DNA of 64,000 nt from Tubulanus polymorphus (taxonomy: Eukaryota > Nemertea > Palaeonemertea > Tubulaniformes > Tubulanidae), in assembly GCF_964204645.1 (NCBI RefSeq), contig NC_134031.1:2215001-2279000 (forward strand), read 5' to 3'. Position numbers and translations under genes: made by a program. The notes below the pieces were generated by a model. The model did not search any database. It was not told the DNA's origin and saw nothing but the letters and a program-made list of their open reading frames with translations. The stretch's first letter is position 1; each line of letters starts with the position of its first letter. Positions 1 to 14,000 of the stretch are shown here, piece after piece.

Positions 1-1448
1 AATACGTCATCTCGGTAATAAGGATGACCCCACACTGGACTGCGGTCTGCATGCAGTGCGGATCAGCGACAGCCAGGCGAGAAAAGACAGAACGATAGGC
101 CTATTATGATTGAAGACAAGCCCCCTGACCATGCTGAAATGGCCGGGCTTAATATATCATTGATATGGTAAACTGATTTATTCTTTTCTTGGGTTTTTGC
201 TGGACTAAAAAGTATTTTGGGGCCCTTTTTACCAAAAAACTAATACAATTTTTCCATTTCCTGGGTGACTCCACAATAACCTTACGATCGCGTAAACCAA
301 TTCAATTCAAACTTTATTGTTCCTTAATACGGAATATGGGTGCCGCCATTCGCTAATCACGAAAACATTTACAAAACATCATCATCATCATCATCATTGA
401 TAGATACTAATACAATAAAGGAACCAGTATTTAGCGCTAAACCCTCAAGTAATATATTCACTTTATGGTCCACCATACATCTTCATCGAGGAGTGCTCCA
501 ACAATATCATATCTCTGATTACCTTCTCGGCCTATGGACCGGTCACAGGTGTACTCCAAATCATCAGCCCGATTTTCGCCGGGTACTCACGTGAGTTCTA
601 TGATTTGCCGTTCAACTTGTTATGGCTTTAACCCGGGCTCAATTCAGTTTCAATTAATCTCCCAGGTTAAACTATCAGCAGTCTAAAAATAGTCGCAGAT
701 GTTTTATCACAAAAAACCTGGCGTCATGCGGGGTTAGGCGCACCCCCGGGTTTCGGGGGCGTTACAAAAATTCTATCAAATTTACAAATTGTTTAACAAG
801 TACGGTTACACGACGTACGAAGAGAAAGAAAAGAAGCGTATCCTAGCTTTATTCTATCTTCTAGCTGCGTAACCTATCAAATTGCACTGTTCCAACAGCG
901 CCGGACAAAATTTTCGTTAGGCGAAAAAAAAACAATGTCATATTAAAGGTTGAGGCTTGAACGAATACAGTAGAAAACAAAAAACCTGTTATAATAGTCG
1001 TATAAGTACGATAAAAAGCTTTGCACGCGTGTCTGTAACTTGAATAGCGGTGCCTCAGGCAAAAAACCGGTCTTTTTAGTCTTATAATTGTCACCAACGG
1101 GGAACTCGGTACACCTGTAATCTAGCAATGAGACCATTGTATACGTACGCACCAGTTACACATTACACAAAATTCCTAGTAGCGCTAAGGATATAAATCA
1201 CAGTTTGGCTCAAATTGAATCAGCGCCGGTGCGCGTCGATATCTGATGATATCGTATTTACACAAACTCATCAAGAGAATCAGTATAACTGGGATATAGA
1301 TTATTACAACTGGAAACAAACGTGTCTTAAATGTTTAGTTCTAGATTCAACAGGCAAATCGTACACGAGCCTTCGAGCCTTCGAATCGGTGGTTGATCTA
1401 GATAGAACTAGATAATTCTTGTTTTGTCAGAATACGAATTTTCGAATC
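1..1448. other. No supported gene; upstream flank of EF-hand gene
   Basis: I see no exon chain here. Around 345-600 one reading frame on each strand is open for about 45 codons, and a GTGAGT follows at 595, but there is no recognisable family and no partner exon. The stretch contains scattered TAGGCCTA palindromes (for example near 99). The region just before 1449 may hold the EF-hand promoter, but I cannot point to a TATA box. Confidence 0.5.
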
Positions 1449-2973
1449 ATGGATGTAAAGGTAAGCGTAGGAACGTCACTTGTATCACTTACTAATAAAC
1501 CTCTGAAACCTACGTAATAGGCCTACATACAGTTTCTGGCATTTCCTTCCCCTGCTTCTCCCTACGTCTCTAGCTCATTACTAGCTTATTGCCACTTTCA
1601 GATTGAACGAGAACTCACAAGCGAAGAAATTAAAAGTAAGTTGCATTTTAGCCTTAGGGATCTGCACTCTCGCTTTCATGCCTCCTTCGAGGGTTCACAA
1701 AAAAATCAACACGTGCAACGACATTCTTCCAAACCCCGTGGGAAAGACCTAATAGTTTGGTATTGGTAAGAAATCTGTCGCTCTCCGCAGTAATCAATAG
1801 TTCCCCCTCATATTTCAGTGTTTCGCGAGGCGTTTGCGTCATTTGATCGAAACGGAGACGGGAAGATATCTTTAGAAGAGTTACAGGACGTTCTGGGGAC
1901 GTTGCTCGGTCAGGCGCCGGATGAAGACGGCCTGCAGAAAATCATGAACGAAATAGATACCGATCGTAAGAATTTTGTCGCCGGAAGCTCGTGGCTCTTC
2001 TTGTAATTCCCGATACATAACCAGCTGATCAACGCGGACATGTAAACCCTAAACACACTCATCCATACGGGACGATCACTGATTTAGCACCTTATGGATC
2101 GGCTTGTTAGATGCGGGCGGTCGCAAACAAGACCCCATTGAATAATGACCTGTATGAAAACGACGACACTCTTTTCAGTTCAGGAAAGAAATACGCATTA
2201 ATACGTCATTAGACTTCAATTCATTATGAATTGAGGTGTTTTCATTATTCAACAGCACACCCACCGACGGGTGGGAAGTAATAAATCAAATATTTGATTG
2301 ATCGATGGTTAATAATTGGCCTTTTATGCAATATCCTGAGTATAATTCACTGAAAAGTAGCTGCGTAAATTGCAAAGCAGGCTTCTGTTTTGATTTCTTT
2401 TTAGTGGGTGTTGAACTTGAACGAGAATTAGAACCTTCGATTTACTTTTTTGGATTATTCTGCAAATATTTGCCATGTTTTCAAAAAGCAGTTAAAAACG
2501 ACCAATCTATGAACTATTTGATTCTCTGATGATTTTTATCTGTTGTTTCGCAGGCAGTGGGACGATCGAATTTTCGGAGTTCCTCGAACTGATGCAGAAG
2601 AAATTTCACGCTGAAACTGAAAACACGGACGTGCGAGACGCGTTTGAGGCCATCGATACCGACAACGATGGACTGATCGGACCGCGGGAAATGATGACCG
2701 TCATGGCTAAACTAGGTCAACCGATTACGGAGGTAGAAGCGAAGGAAATGATCGAGGACGCTGACCTCGATAAAGATGGAAAATTGAATTATGATGGTAT
2801 GAATTAAGGCTGCTATAGTGACCTTTGTAAAATGTCAAAGGATGTTTTTCGGTTAAATGATCCGTTGATAATTTAATCTTGCAGAATTTCAAAGAATTAT
2901 GATGTGGGAGGATAGAAAACCCTCGAGCTTGTTCACATCGGCCAAACAAACGACTTATATCGCCAACACGTGA
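1449..2973 (+). CDS. Calmodulin-like four-EF-hand calcium-binding protein
   Basis: Five exons join in frame with GT-AG introns: 1449-1460, 1602-1635, 1819-1965, 2554-2796, 2885-2973 (525 nt, 174 residues). The product is a Ca2+ sensor of the calmodulin/troponin C class, presumably cytosolic. Four canonical 12-residue loops are visible: DRNGDGKISLEE (25-36), DTDRSGTIEFSE (62-73), DTDNDGLIGPRE (99-110) and DLDKDGKLNYDE (135-146). Each has Asp at position 1 and Glu at position 12, so all four sites should bind calcium. It differs from calmodulin (about 149 residues) by a longer N-terminus (MDVKIERELTSEEIK) and a polar C-terminal tail of about 25 residues after the last EF-hand. The start at 1449 has A at -3 and G at +4. 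An AATAAA lies 50 nt after the stop. Exact orthology (calmodulin-like or troponin C-like) is open, and an additional upstream exon cannot be excluded. Confidence 0.9.
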
Positions 2974-3890
2974 CAAGTCGACGGAGAGCAACGCGTGTGA
3001 ATGTTCGAAAAAACAGTTCTATAATAAAACGACACAAATATATTCAGCATCACATTAATATGGCACAAGGCTTTAAAAATACACGATGTTGCCCTCGGCG
3101 CGTTTAGTTTTTTGCTAAGGGGCACTCATGGCTCCACATTCAGAACAGTGTAAAATATGTAATGGAATGATTATGTTCGCTATCCACAAAATAAAAATCA
3201 TGTAAATCACTAATTGATTGATGTTGATAATATTTCGCGGATCCAAGTTGTTCGATAGATCTTCAAAGTCTGTTTGCACCGGGACGAATGACATAGCAAA
3301 CAAAAAATTCGTCTGATGAAATTCATTGAAATGAAAGGACGATTGGTGCAGGATCTTGTTGAATAGTACACCTAGATTATTCAAACTATTCTATATATTT
3401 CATTTGTAAATTCTATACGAAAAAAGTTACTTTAGCTGTCCAAACTTTTATAAAGACTAGTCTACTAGATTTTAAAGGATAGTAGGCCGTGAAAGTACCG
3501 GGTACTAACTATTTTAATATTCTACGGATATATAAATCAAGGGATTATCTGGTAGCTGGGTATTTGAGTACTCTAGAACCCACTTTAATTGCCGGATTTG
3601 ACATCGGATTAGAGTCGACACTCTTTGATAAGATCACCATTGATCACACGTCGAATAACTGATTATTGATCACTTTTGACTGGGCAATAAACGTTTGAAG
3701 CTTGGTTAATTTGAATATGCAAAATAAACAAAACTGCTGGCGCCGCTGTACTTAACGGCATTCGAGCGAACTAGTATGCAGTTTACTAGAGCGCCGTCTA
3801 TCTTAGACCAGCGGAACTATGCGTCACTGTATTAGTTGGTCGCTAACTGTAAACACTGAGACATGTACGAGTGATTCTGGATTATAAACG
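2974..3890. other. Short 3' UTR of the EF-hand gene, then spacer and NPDC1 promoter region
   Basis: After the AATAAA near 3023 there is AT-rich DNA without a convincing exon. The last 150 bases before the ATG at 3891 should hold the NPDC1 promoter and 5' UTR. I see no TATA box at a clear distance. Confidence 0.4.
3023..3028 (+). terminator. Poly(A) signal AATAAA of the EF-hand gene
   Basis: A canonical AATAAA lies 50 nt downstream of the EF-hand stop codon (2971-2973), on the coding strand. Confidence 0.6.
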
Positions 3891-6800
3891 ATGAACTGGA
3901 CCTTTCTTTCCGTGGCCTTTCTAGCATCTCTGCTTAGCCTCGACTCTTTCGCTTCTTCCAACAATGGTAAATTTTATTTCGTATCGTGTGAATTCGTGTA
4001 AAATTGTCGTTGAAGTGCCTGTGTGCTCCTTTTTTCAATCTAAATTCAATCCGTTTTATTGTCGAGTTTTGACATTTCGATGTTGGAATTATTTTTTTTT
4101 TTGAAAAGCCCGAATTAGTGTTGAATGTAAATGTCGATGTTTCTGGATTAAGTTAATTAGATTAACACCCATACAACTGTGGAACTGGGTTCAGATGAGT
4201 CAAATCAAACAGTGGAACTGCCTATGTTCTGCCCGGCCATAGGCCTACAACTGTTGAACTGGGCCCAGTCAAATTTAACCCACACGACTGTGGAATTGGA
4301 TTTAGTCAAATTAAATCCACACAACTGAGGAAATTAAATAAATCTGCACAACTATGGAACTAGATTCAGTCAAATTGAATCCGCCCTAACTATGGAAATG
4401 GATCCATATACAGTGAGGATGGAGTACTGATTGATATTCTGATTTCAGGCCAGGAACGGGTCCAGGACGGTGGTGATTTTGAGGATAAAAGATCGTGTTA
4501 TCTAGATTGTCTTCTCGTCAGGCGGTATCCGTGCATTAAGCGTCTGCATCAGTGCAAGAAGGCCCACACGGACAGCGCGTGTAGCTGTAGTCCAGATTGT
4601 TTGAAAAATTACAAACTCAACTCAAGAGGGCAATGTCTCCTACGAAATTACGCAGGTAAGAATAGAACTTACCCCTCATCGGCGGGATTTCACTGATCAA
4701 TTAGCTGTCCTATTGAGTAATGATAACTATTCATCAACAAGTCTTCGTTTTGAAGAGCTTGTGATACTTTTGTAGTATCTATTTTATATTAATAGTTCTA
4801 TTATTAGTACTATTGTAGATGGTGTAGATACAGCGTATCACCAGTGTAGATGGATTAAAGATACATTTCTAAGTACATATAGAACACTTTTGTTTATCCT
4901 TCCAATTGCGCGAGAGGAGTTTATAAGGCAGTAAAAGGGCAACTCAAGATATTTGAGGGTCTTTTACAAGGCCCCACGAGACCTCCATAAGTACTACTAT
5001 TGGAAGTGGTTGACTGGAGGTCGAGTCATTAAGGGATAATACTGCATGTAGTTTTATTCATTTAGACATACTCTGAGGCTACTGGCGGTTGACTCATTGT
5101 AGGATCTGCCATCTTTTCAAAGTTCATATTTACGCTGTATTTATGCATGGAATATTTGATGGTCAATAAGCGAGGTCGATATAGGCCTACTCGCTGTTAC
5201 ACAACTGATTCATTAGATCGAAACAAAGCTTATAAATTGCACCATTCAACTGCTGATGCTACATTCACCAGCAGCTATCAGCTACGTCGTCGTCGTCCTC
5301 GTCATCGTGATGTTACTCTGTGCGCTGTATCGCGTTTGTTGCGTTACTATGGTTACGTTCTACTCGAGAGAAGAGAGCGTGATGCTGGGTAATCCTAGTC
5401 AGGATGTACGTTCACTGATCTAGTGTGCGTTCGTTCTGTAACTGCAGTCGTGCGGTTTCTCAACTCTCTTGTCTTTTTTAATAATAATCAGAAAACCAGT
5501 TGACCTCTATCTCGACCATTCTCCCTCTCCTCTCTCCACTCTCTGTATCTGCCGGATAGCAATGAGGAGTGGTCAGGATAGCTGACTTTGAGAGTCATCC
5601 CAACGAGCTCGACATCAGTAGGTTACACCTAGATCTACTAAGCACTAAGCCAACTATATAGGCCTACATGATCACGAACTAAGATCGCGTCATGAATTAA
5701 GCCGTATTAGTGCAGAAATTTTCCAACTATGGAAATATAGAAAGAAGTTATGAAATCCCAAACTAAATTTGAAAATAAATGAGTTTTCTCGAGCTTTGGT
5801 TGAGGTTTATTCAATGTTTAGGGGCCTAGTCGTGACTGGTGGACTGATATAAATCTCAGTATGTCAAGAGTTAATGAGCAAAACCCACGGTTGATAACAG
5901 TTTATTCTGACAGTTTCAACTAAACTTCATCAGCAAAGAAATGAAAAACGGAAATTTGTGTTTCTCAGGGCCCAGTTTCGTGAAAAAGTTTAAGCCTAAA
6001 TCGGTTAAGTTAGAATTGTTGTCCTCTTTGAAAACATGAAGTAACCAATGGTGATTACACCAAAAATTTGAGGTTAACTTTTTTTGTGAAACTGGGTCCT
6101 GGTGATGAAGTTTTAGTCAAAACTATCGGAATGAATAGTTAAATCAGATATCATCATCCGCGGGTTTTCGCTCGGTTGATAGTCATCTTCAGGAATGCTG
6201 AAAAAACCACTTGTTTATTTCGTCGTAACAGGGACGTAGTGTTTCATCGATGGTTAACTTCATCGGTGTAAGTAATGATTAGCTTGTTGTATTGTTAATC
6301 TTTTGTTGTCTTGTAAATCTGTGGAGACCTTGCACGAGGAATCTATATCGATACATCATTGTTCGCGATAGAAATGACATTTTCACGGTCTCTCATTCTA
6401 TTGTCATCCGACGGACAGCGGATAAGAAATTACCGTAATTTCCGTTGTTTTATCGAACGACCCCGAGTTCGTATATCGCCGGAACACGTGACGCGTGAAT
6501 TTCTCGTCAACTGTAGTTGTGTTAATCATCTCAGAAAACGTTTTTAGCTTCGCACGTGACTCGAGTTCCCGTCATTTTGTGTTATCAAGGTTCCTACGAT
6601 TCCTTGATTCTCTAAAAACCAACAGAAAATGTTTTTAAAGGAGCTTGATTCACCTTTAAATTGAGGAAAATGTTAGAAACTCATTCGAAACTCCTTCAAT
6701 TTTGAGAAATTCAGATAGACCGTCAGAAACTTATATCTAGATTTTAGTTGTTCAGTAGACTTCACCTAAACCAGTTGGGACTTGGATTTTTTGAACCAAG

Positions 6801-9800
6801 TCAGGCAGTTACCGATTTTGAAACCGAATTTACATAGAGTAAAATATAAAAATCTGTTTACAAAATCACTGAACTAACGGTTTACTGAAACAGGAGCAGT
6901 CTATTGTAATTGGGAAATGAAAGTAATGCAGATGCTTCCTCGGAATTTGAATTTCGTTACTTCTATTTGGACGCTTTTCCAAGATTTATATAGTTTTGAA
7001 AATGGCTCATAGAATTGAGTCTAATTGTCAGTAATCTCTTAGTTTTGAAAATGACTCATAGAATTGAGTCTTATTGTCGGTAATCTCTAAGTTTTGGGAA
7101 TGGCTTATAGAATTGAGAATTCAAATGTCTCGAGGCCCTACTCTCTTAGTTTTGAAACTGGCTCATAGAGTTGAGTCTAAACGTCACTACTCTCTTTTTT
7201 GAATATGGCTCATAGAAATGAGAAAACGCGTCACTACTGGCAGAGTTTTCCTTTGTAATAGTGAGTTTTTCATCTATTGATAATGTAGATCTGATATCTC
7301 TTGAAGATTTTATCGAAATCCCTTCGTAATTTTTCTTGTAATGTCGAGCAAACTTTCAAAAATGTTGATTATCCCGCGTGGACATTAGTATAGGCCTATA
7401 GTCTGTCTAGTGTTGCCATCTACTGAGAATGTTCAGAATTAGAATCTATAATAATATATTCGATAATACCGCAGCTGCGCCCAGGATGTCGGACGTCTTT
7501 CAGGAGTCATATTTTCTTTCATAATACGCATTGTTCGAACTCGTGATATTGAGGAATAAAAAAAAGAACAGAAATCAATAGCGATGAAAAAACATGCAGG
7601 AGATCTGCTCACGATTATATATATATATATATATTGCTTACATACTTTTTAAACTCGCCTTTGATTTTCATACCAGTTTTTAAAATGTTTTTGTAAATAT
7701 GAAGAAAAAGATTTATGAAAAAAAATGATGCAATTTATGTCGTGATTATTTCCAAGAATGAAATCATCGATATACGCCAGTTCTCGACGAGTATCTGTCC
7801 CTTTACGGTTGAAGGCTTCGATCTTCCCTGTTCTATAGGTCTCGGGCCTATGTTCTATAGGTTTTTCGTGATTTTAAAAAAGCCTCTTAAGCTAAACAAC
7901 GCAAAGGCCCCTCCGGGATCATATTCGATTAAACATCCAAGAAGATTTATAGGCTAGTAAGCTTTTCGTTTGTATTTTAATCCCGTTTAAGAGGATTTCA
8001 AACGTTTCAGGGCTGGGGGGTGCCATGCGTCAATCTTTGCGGGATTATAATAACTCCTTCAACTGTTTATTATTGTTATCGGTATTATGAATCTACGCCG
8101 TTCACAATAGACCCATAGAAACAACAGCTGCAGTTAGACAGATTATCGCCTATACATGCCCCACAATTGCCTATATACGACCCACAATACACCGCGATGA
8201 TTATAACGTCAGTCGACGATACTGTCAACGCGCCGGAGTTGGCAAGATGGCCGCTCGCTGGGACGTACTAGCTAGGATTAATCGACTGTGAATATGCCTA
8301 TGGATTATACCCAGCGCGGATTCTACGGGCCTCGATCATCGGTTTGACTCCCGCGCGGTCCGGCGACGCGACGACGACGCGATGAAGAAACGTCGTTTGC
8401 TTCTACCTTTCATCTTTGTCTATATTCTATCAGTTTGTCAGTCGCGAGCTTTACTCGGCGTTGCAGCAGGTTAGTCTAGATATACATACATACATTCATA
8501 GCATTGAAAACATCTGTTGTATTTATCATTTCCGATCTGTACCTCATACATCTATATATCATAAATACATATATTCATTGCTCTTAATGGTTTCGTAAAC
8601 ACTTGATACTAATTTCAAGAGCAATTCGACGACCGGGACCCGAAATGCTCAAAAGTTGGTTACGGAGTTAATCGGTCGATAAATGTCATTTTGACTATTG
8701 AGATTGTTACCACGACGTTCGTCGGTAAGCAGATAAATATTGAATTTCTAACCAGATTTCCAGCGACCGGACCCCGGGATCAATAGTTAAAATCACAGGG
8801 TTCCTACAAAACCTTGATAACTAAACGGAAAATGTTTTTTTTTAAATGATTGGAATTCCATTAATTTGAAATGAAATGCCAAAAAACTCCTTTGAAACTC
8901 TTTTTGTTTGAAGAAATCAGCAAGTAGAAATATTTGTAGGAAGAACAGTGAAAAACTACTTCTAAATCAGTAGAGTTGGGGCCAGGCGCCAGTTGAACAG
9001 TTGTGACTTAAGTCCAAAAGTGGTCTTAAATGTTAAGATTGGTCTAAAGTTGTTAGATTGGCTATAGAACTAAGTTGGTATTAGACTGGTCCTAGGCTAT
9101 GTTTAATCCATGACTGTGCAACTGGCCCCGGGATTTGTGTTTAACCCAATTGGGCAGTTATCAAAATAGAAACCAGGTATAATGGTTTATAGGATAAAGA
9201 TATGCTTACAAAAACCGACGAATTAATGGTTCCGAGATAAACAGTAGGAGTCGACAGTAATTGGAATTGAAAGTGATGCGGACACTTCCTCGAAATTTTT
9301 GAAGTTTTCTCTTTTAAAACACCTTGAAAACTCGTTATATCCAGGAATGGCCGATCTGTAGCGAGCCTGAATTAATTCATTTTCAATTGTTTCCTTTCGT
9401 CGCGAGTCAGATTTTAACATGTTGACGATCTCTCAATATTGAAATAGTCTCGTGTATTATATACTTGTATTGTTCAAGAGTTTACCTTGATATTATATTA
9501 ATGGGCCAAATATTACAACATTTCTAGTTCGGTTGAACGTGTATCGTAAAGAATGTGTTTAACTTATTAAAGAATAGGCTTTTAGGACCTTTTATAGGCT
9601 ATCAGTGCAGCCAACATGGAAAGTCATACAACGCTTAGTTATAAGATTTTGATCTTGAAATAGGAAATTGTCTTGTCCATTCAGTTAATTGATATGATTT
9701 CTTGTGTGTCCCTTATAAACCAAAACACGTCGACATGTCAAAAGTATGTTAATTCAGTATGTCTTCCGACATTGGAATCCGTTGAAATCAGTCTTCTGAC

Positions 9801-11007
9801 GAGTAGTAGGCCCTCCAAACTGGAGGATTTAGTTTTCGATTCCTTTACGGGAGAATTGGAAGCCTTAAACCCCGGGGGTTTAAACACAAGCTGAAAATCG
9901 GGTTAGTATCCATTGGTTACATACAGCAAACACATTTCAAAGAAGAAACCTTGAAACAGGAAGACCAATTGTCATGGGTTGGTGAGGAGACCAAATCGAG
10001 AAGATTGAATGTCAGAAGACTAAATGTCAGAGGACTGAATGGGTGGATTTTGTTGATAGTATATTAAGTGTTGGTATTTCAGTTGAAATTTCAATCTGTT
10101 TGTATCTAGTTTTAATACGGTGGGAGGATGGAGGAGGAAGGAGGAGGGAGGAGGAGGGTGTGTATATATTTGACTAATGATAGATTAACGCTTTTTCATG
10201 GAAACATATGTTATTCACCATATATGTATATATAGAGCAGGCACCCAGTCAGGCAGGCGTGTGCTGGGTATCCGCAGTCAGGCAGGGGTGTGCTGGGTAT
10301 CCGCAGTCAGGCAGGCGTGTGCTGGGTATCTGCAGTCAGGCAGGCGTGTACTGGGTATCCGCAGTCAGGCAGGTGTGTGCTGGGTATCCGCAGTCAGGCA
10401 GGCGTGTGCTGGGTATCCGCAGTCAGACAGGCGTGTGCTGGGTATCCGCAGTCAGGCAGGCGTGTGCTGGGTATCTGTATCTGTATATGTATTATATTTT
10501 CACCAGTATAAACCTGTAAATTAATCATATTTCTCTTGAAATCGATTCTGTCATCGCCGTTTCACGGAAACGTTAATGACGAGAGCGGACAAAAATCTAA
10601 CGCAGCACACGCGCACCCGCATTGTTTCAGAATTTTCTTATCGTAATAATCGAGTTGTTTCATAAAATCATGCCATGTATAGGAGGTATCAATGTATTTA
10701 AACATTATTGTAATGGTTTTTAGCGTCAACGAATGTTAAAATTGAAAAAAGTCTATGGAGACTAGGCCTACGCGGAAACTTTGATAGAAATGTAAACTGG
10801 ATGAACCGATATAGTTGATTAACGATGATATATATGTTGCTAATAGTGATGAGAGGGTATGTGCCTCGTGGTTGATGAGAATTGGATATAAATTACACGG
10901 AATTGGATCTGATAATTTGTATGTGACCGACGCAAAGCGCTGAACGCTACTTGGCACGATTTATAATTACTAAAAGCCGTATGAATTCCGACCAAATAAT
11001 ATATACA

Positions 11008-11043
<36 letters not shown>

Positions 11044-14000
11044 CTTTCCCAATTACCAACGTGTAAATAACTGTCATGTTAATGCTGTCAAGCCGGCCTA
11101 TTATGAACGCTTAGGCCTAGTAGACACGATGAAATTTCAAGAATGATACATTCAGTAAATCTCGCCTAATTTGGACCAACCGGGACCGGAAAATTTGGTC
11201 CGAGGTATTATAGGGAAGTTTGAGTTAAGGATAGGAAAATGTATGTTAGGACAGAAAACTTATTTTGTTTTCTCCATGTTGGTTAAAAGTCAGAGTTAGC
11301 CATGTCCAGGTGAGGGGTAAGGGGAGGTTTACTGTAGACATTTATGTGGCAGATAACCTTTTCCACTGATGCCATTTCAATATAGGTACAAACATATTTC
11401 CTAATTTTAAGTCGAGAAGATATGCAATATCCGTGTAAGATGAATAGCAGAAAAATCCAAAAATAATTCAGCCAAAGTTATCAGTTTTTTTGATAAAAAA
11501 GTCCTGTAAAATTATAATGTATCAGTACACCTGGTGATAGCTATTAGTCCATTGCTGAAACATTGCTCAAATATATTCTATTTTACTCAAGAACTTTACG
11601 CATTTGGCTGAATTATTGTGAGATTTCTCTCTTAATTTATAATTTTTCGATGAATAAAACTTGTTACTTCTCGCTGCTGTTGAGCTAAGATAGTATCGAT
11701 GAAATTCCAGATTTTTGAAAATTTAATCGTTGGAACTTGAAGGTTTATAAAAAAGCACAATAATCTTTTATAATGATAATAATAATCAGTTATATCTGAT
11801 CATTTAAAGCGATTAACCTAATCCGTATATCAGATAGACAGAATAGACTAATCTGTATATCAGATAGACAGAATAGACTAATCCGTATATCAGATAGACA
11901 GATTATTGTCATGGTCGAATTGTTACCTAGAAAATGACCCAAGTCAAACAAGGGTCATATATTTGTAGACTCGTTTGAACTGTTTGACTGAATATTCGTA
12001 AATTATGTACTGAGACATGTCAAAATTCACCCACCATAAAAATCATTATACCACAATAGTTATTCCAGTCACAAATCACTTATGTTCACATTTTTTACCT
12101 TGGCCAAACTTGGTCCATGGTGCTTGCCATGCCATAAGGGCCTAGCCTGTTTGACATGGTTCAAATTATTGTTGTGTGAATGCTTATTGGTTGTGTTCGG
12201 GAGTCGTCTCACTTGCCACAGCATTGTTACATGTGAACATGCTTTCTTATTGGGCACATGTCCCAACCCGTTCGATTCGGGCAAAATCATCTCCAAATGG
12301 TCGCTGTAATAAAGAAGATCCATTAGTTTTGCGGTGTTATCACGTCTAATGACACACAGTATTCTAAGCCCTTTAACCCCTATGCTATATTTTATTGCAT
12401 TCAAGATACAGCTGATCTGACAATTATACTGTGACATCGTACAACTCAGTCTATCAAAAAGCGCAGACAGATGATCTTTCCTCGGCAGAGTCTATTTCAT
12501 ATGTCAATAGACGGTGTTTGTTTTGCTAACACCGGACAAACATCGCGTGCGTTCCCTGAGCTGAGTTTAGCATGGAAGGAACAGTGGTATGAAATTGATT
12601 TCCATATATTGATAGATATGATGATGATCTGATATGTTCAGCTCTTTCTGTCATTGATACGGTATTAAATATAGATTGATGATAGATAGATATTGAACTG
12701 TTTACTCTGATGACCACCATTAGTAAGGGTGGATCTAGGATTCTTTGAAGGGATAGACCTGAAAATTGGAATTGGAAATTAGTTTGAATAGGGTAGATTT
12801 GGCAATGCGAGGGCTGTTAGCTTGAACATTGGTGGGGGTTTCTCGTGGCCTTCCTACAGTAAATCTAAGTCACAAAGGGGCTTTCCGGCTCTTATCATGG
12901 TCTATTTGGTTTCATTCTTTATCTTTGTAAAATTTTATTTGCAAAAAGATTCCAGGTTATTTGGGAGGCACATACAAATTAAGGAGGTAAGGGGCTGGAC
13001 CAGTCCACTACCCTAAACCCGCCCTTGAATAGTTTGAATAGACTAAGACTCTTGTTTGATGGGTCTCGTGTTAGGTTTCCAGGCGTATTCTGTACAAGAA
13101 GAGCCACAAGCCGTGCTAATAACGTCCTCAATGGCTGAAGGATGAAAAACTCTTCCAACCCCGAGAATACTTAGTAGAAAAAACCAATATCGCTGGAAAA
13201 TTGATCGATGTTCACACATCTCTATAGGGGTTCTGGGATACTGTACGTGTTAAAAAGTGGCAGGCAGCCCTGGCAAGCTGTTACATGTAGCGGATGTATG
13301 GATTTTTCCTGGTCGTCACACTCCTAGTACTGTGTTATATTGAGGCTACCCCAGCCAGCCGGTTATATATAGCCACGAACACACACAACGACCAACATAT
13401 GTCATTTCAATATCGAGTTTTCTATATTGATTTCTGATATGAGAAAAACATGAGGCAAATGACATTACTGGGTCATAGCTGATAATTTAGTTTGCGCGAT
13501 GAAAACATCACGAATTATGTCAACTTTTTTTTCTCGAATAATATCAACATTGTTTCCTGAATAGTAATATGGTTATAGTGATTCTGGTTCACTTGAGTGC
13601 GTAGAATAGTTACGCGAGATTCGCTCGAACGTTTAGAAATAAAAACCTTCGAAAGTCGGGAAGTAGTTTTTCGTGTAGATTTCTTCTTTTTTTTTGCTCT
13701 CAGATTTTCAAAAAATGAGAATCAGGAACCTGTTTTTAACAAAAATTTGGTACACAGCCACGTGGTGACATCTGTCAGAACGGATGTCGGTTTTGCTCGT
13801 GAAAGAGGATATTTTGTTCTTAGCGCTATAGTCTAAAGTGACCCTGTTCCTAACGGAGCTTTTAGCTTTGATATCCATAGAATTACAGCCCTATTTATTC
13901 AATACATCGCCTGGGTATAATATTAATAGCACTCACACCAATCGGTGTCTAAGCTTAGCATATTCATGAACAATGATGATTATTTGATGAAGTTGATATT

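Noticed and set aside
340-600. Open frames on both strands, one ending near a GTGAGT donor
   Set aside because: There is no recognisable family and no partner exon within reach, and competing frames are equally open. It may be a decayed element.
10198-10524. Three overlapping repeat-peptide frames
   Set aside because: They are created by the stop-free 29-bp minisatellite, whose unit length shifts frame every copy.
12069-12437. 122-codon minus-strand frame in NPDC1 intron 2
   Set aside because: No family features, an opposite-strand frame of similar length overlaps it, and no splice partners are seen.
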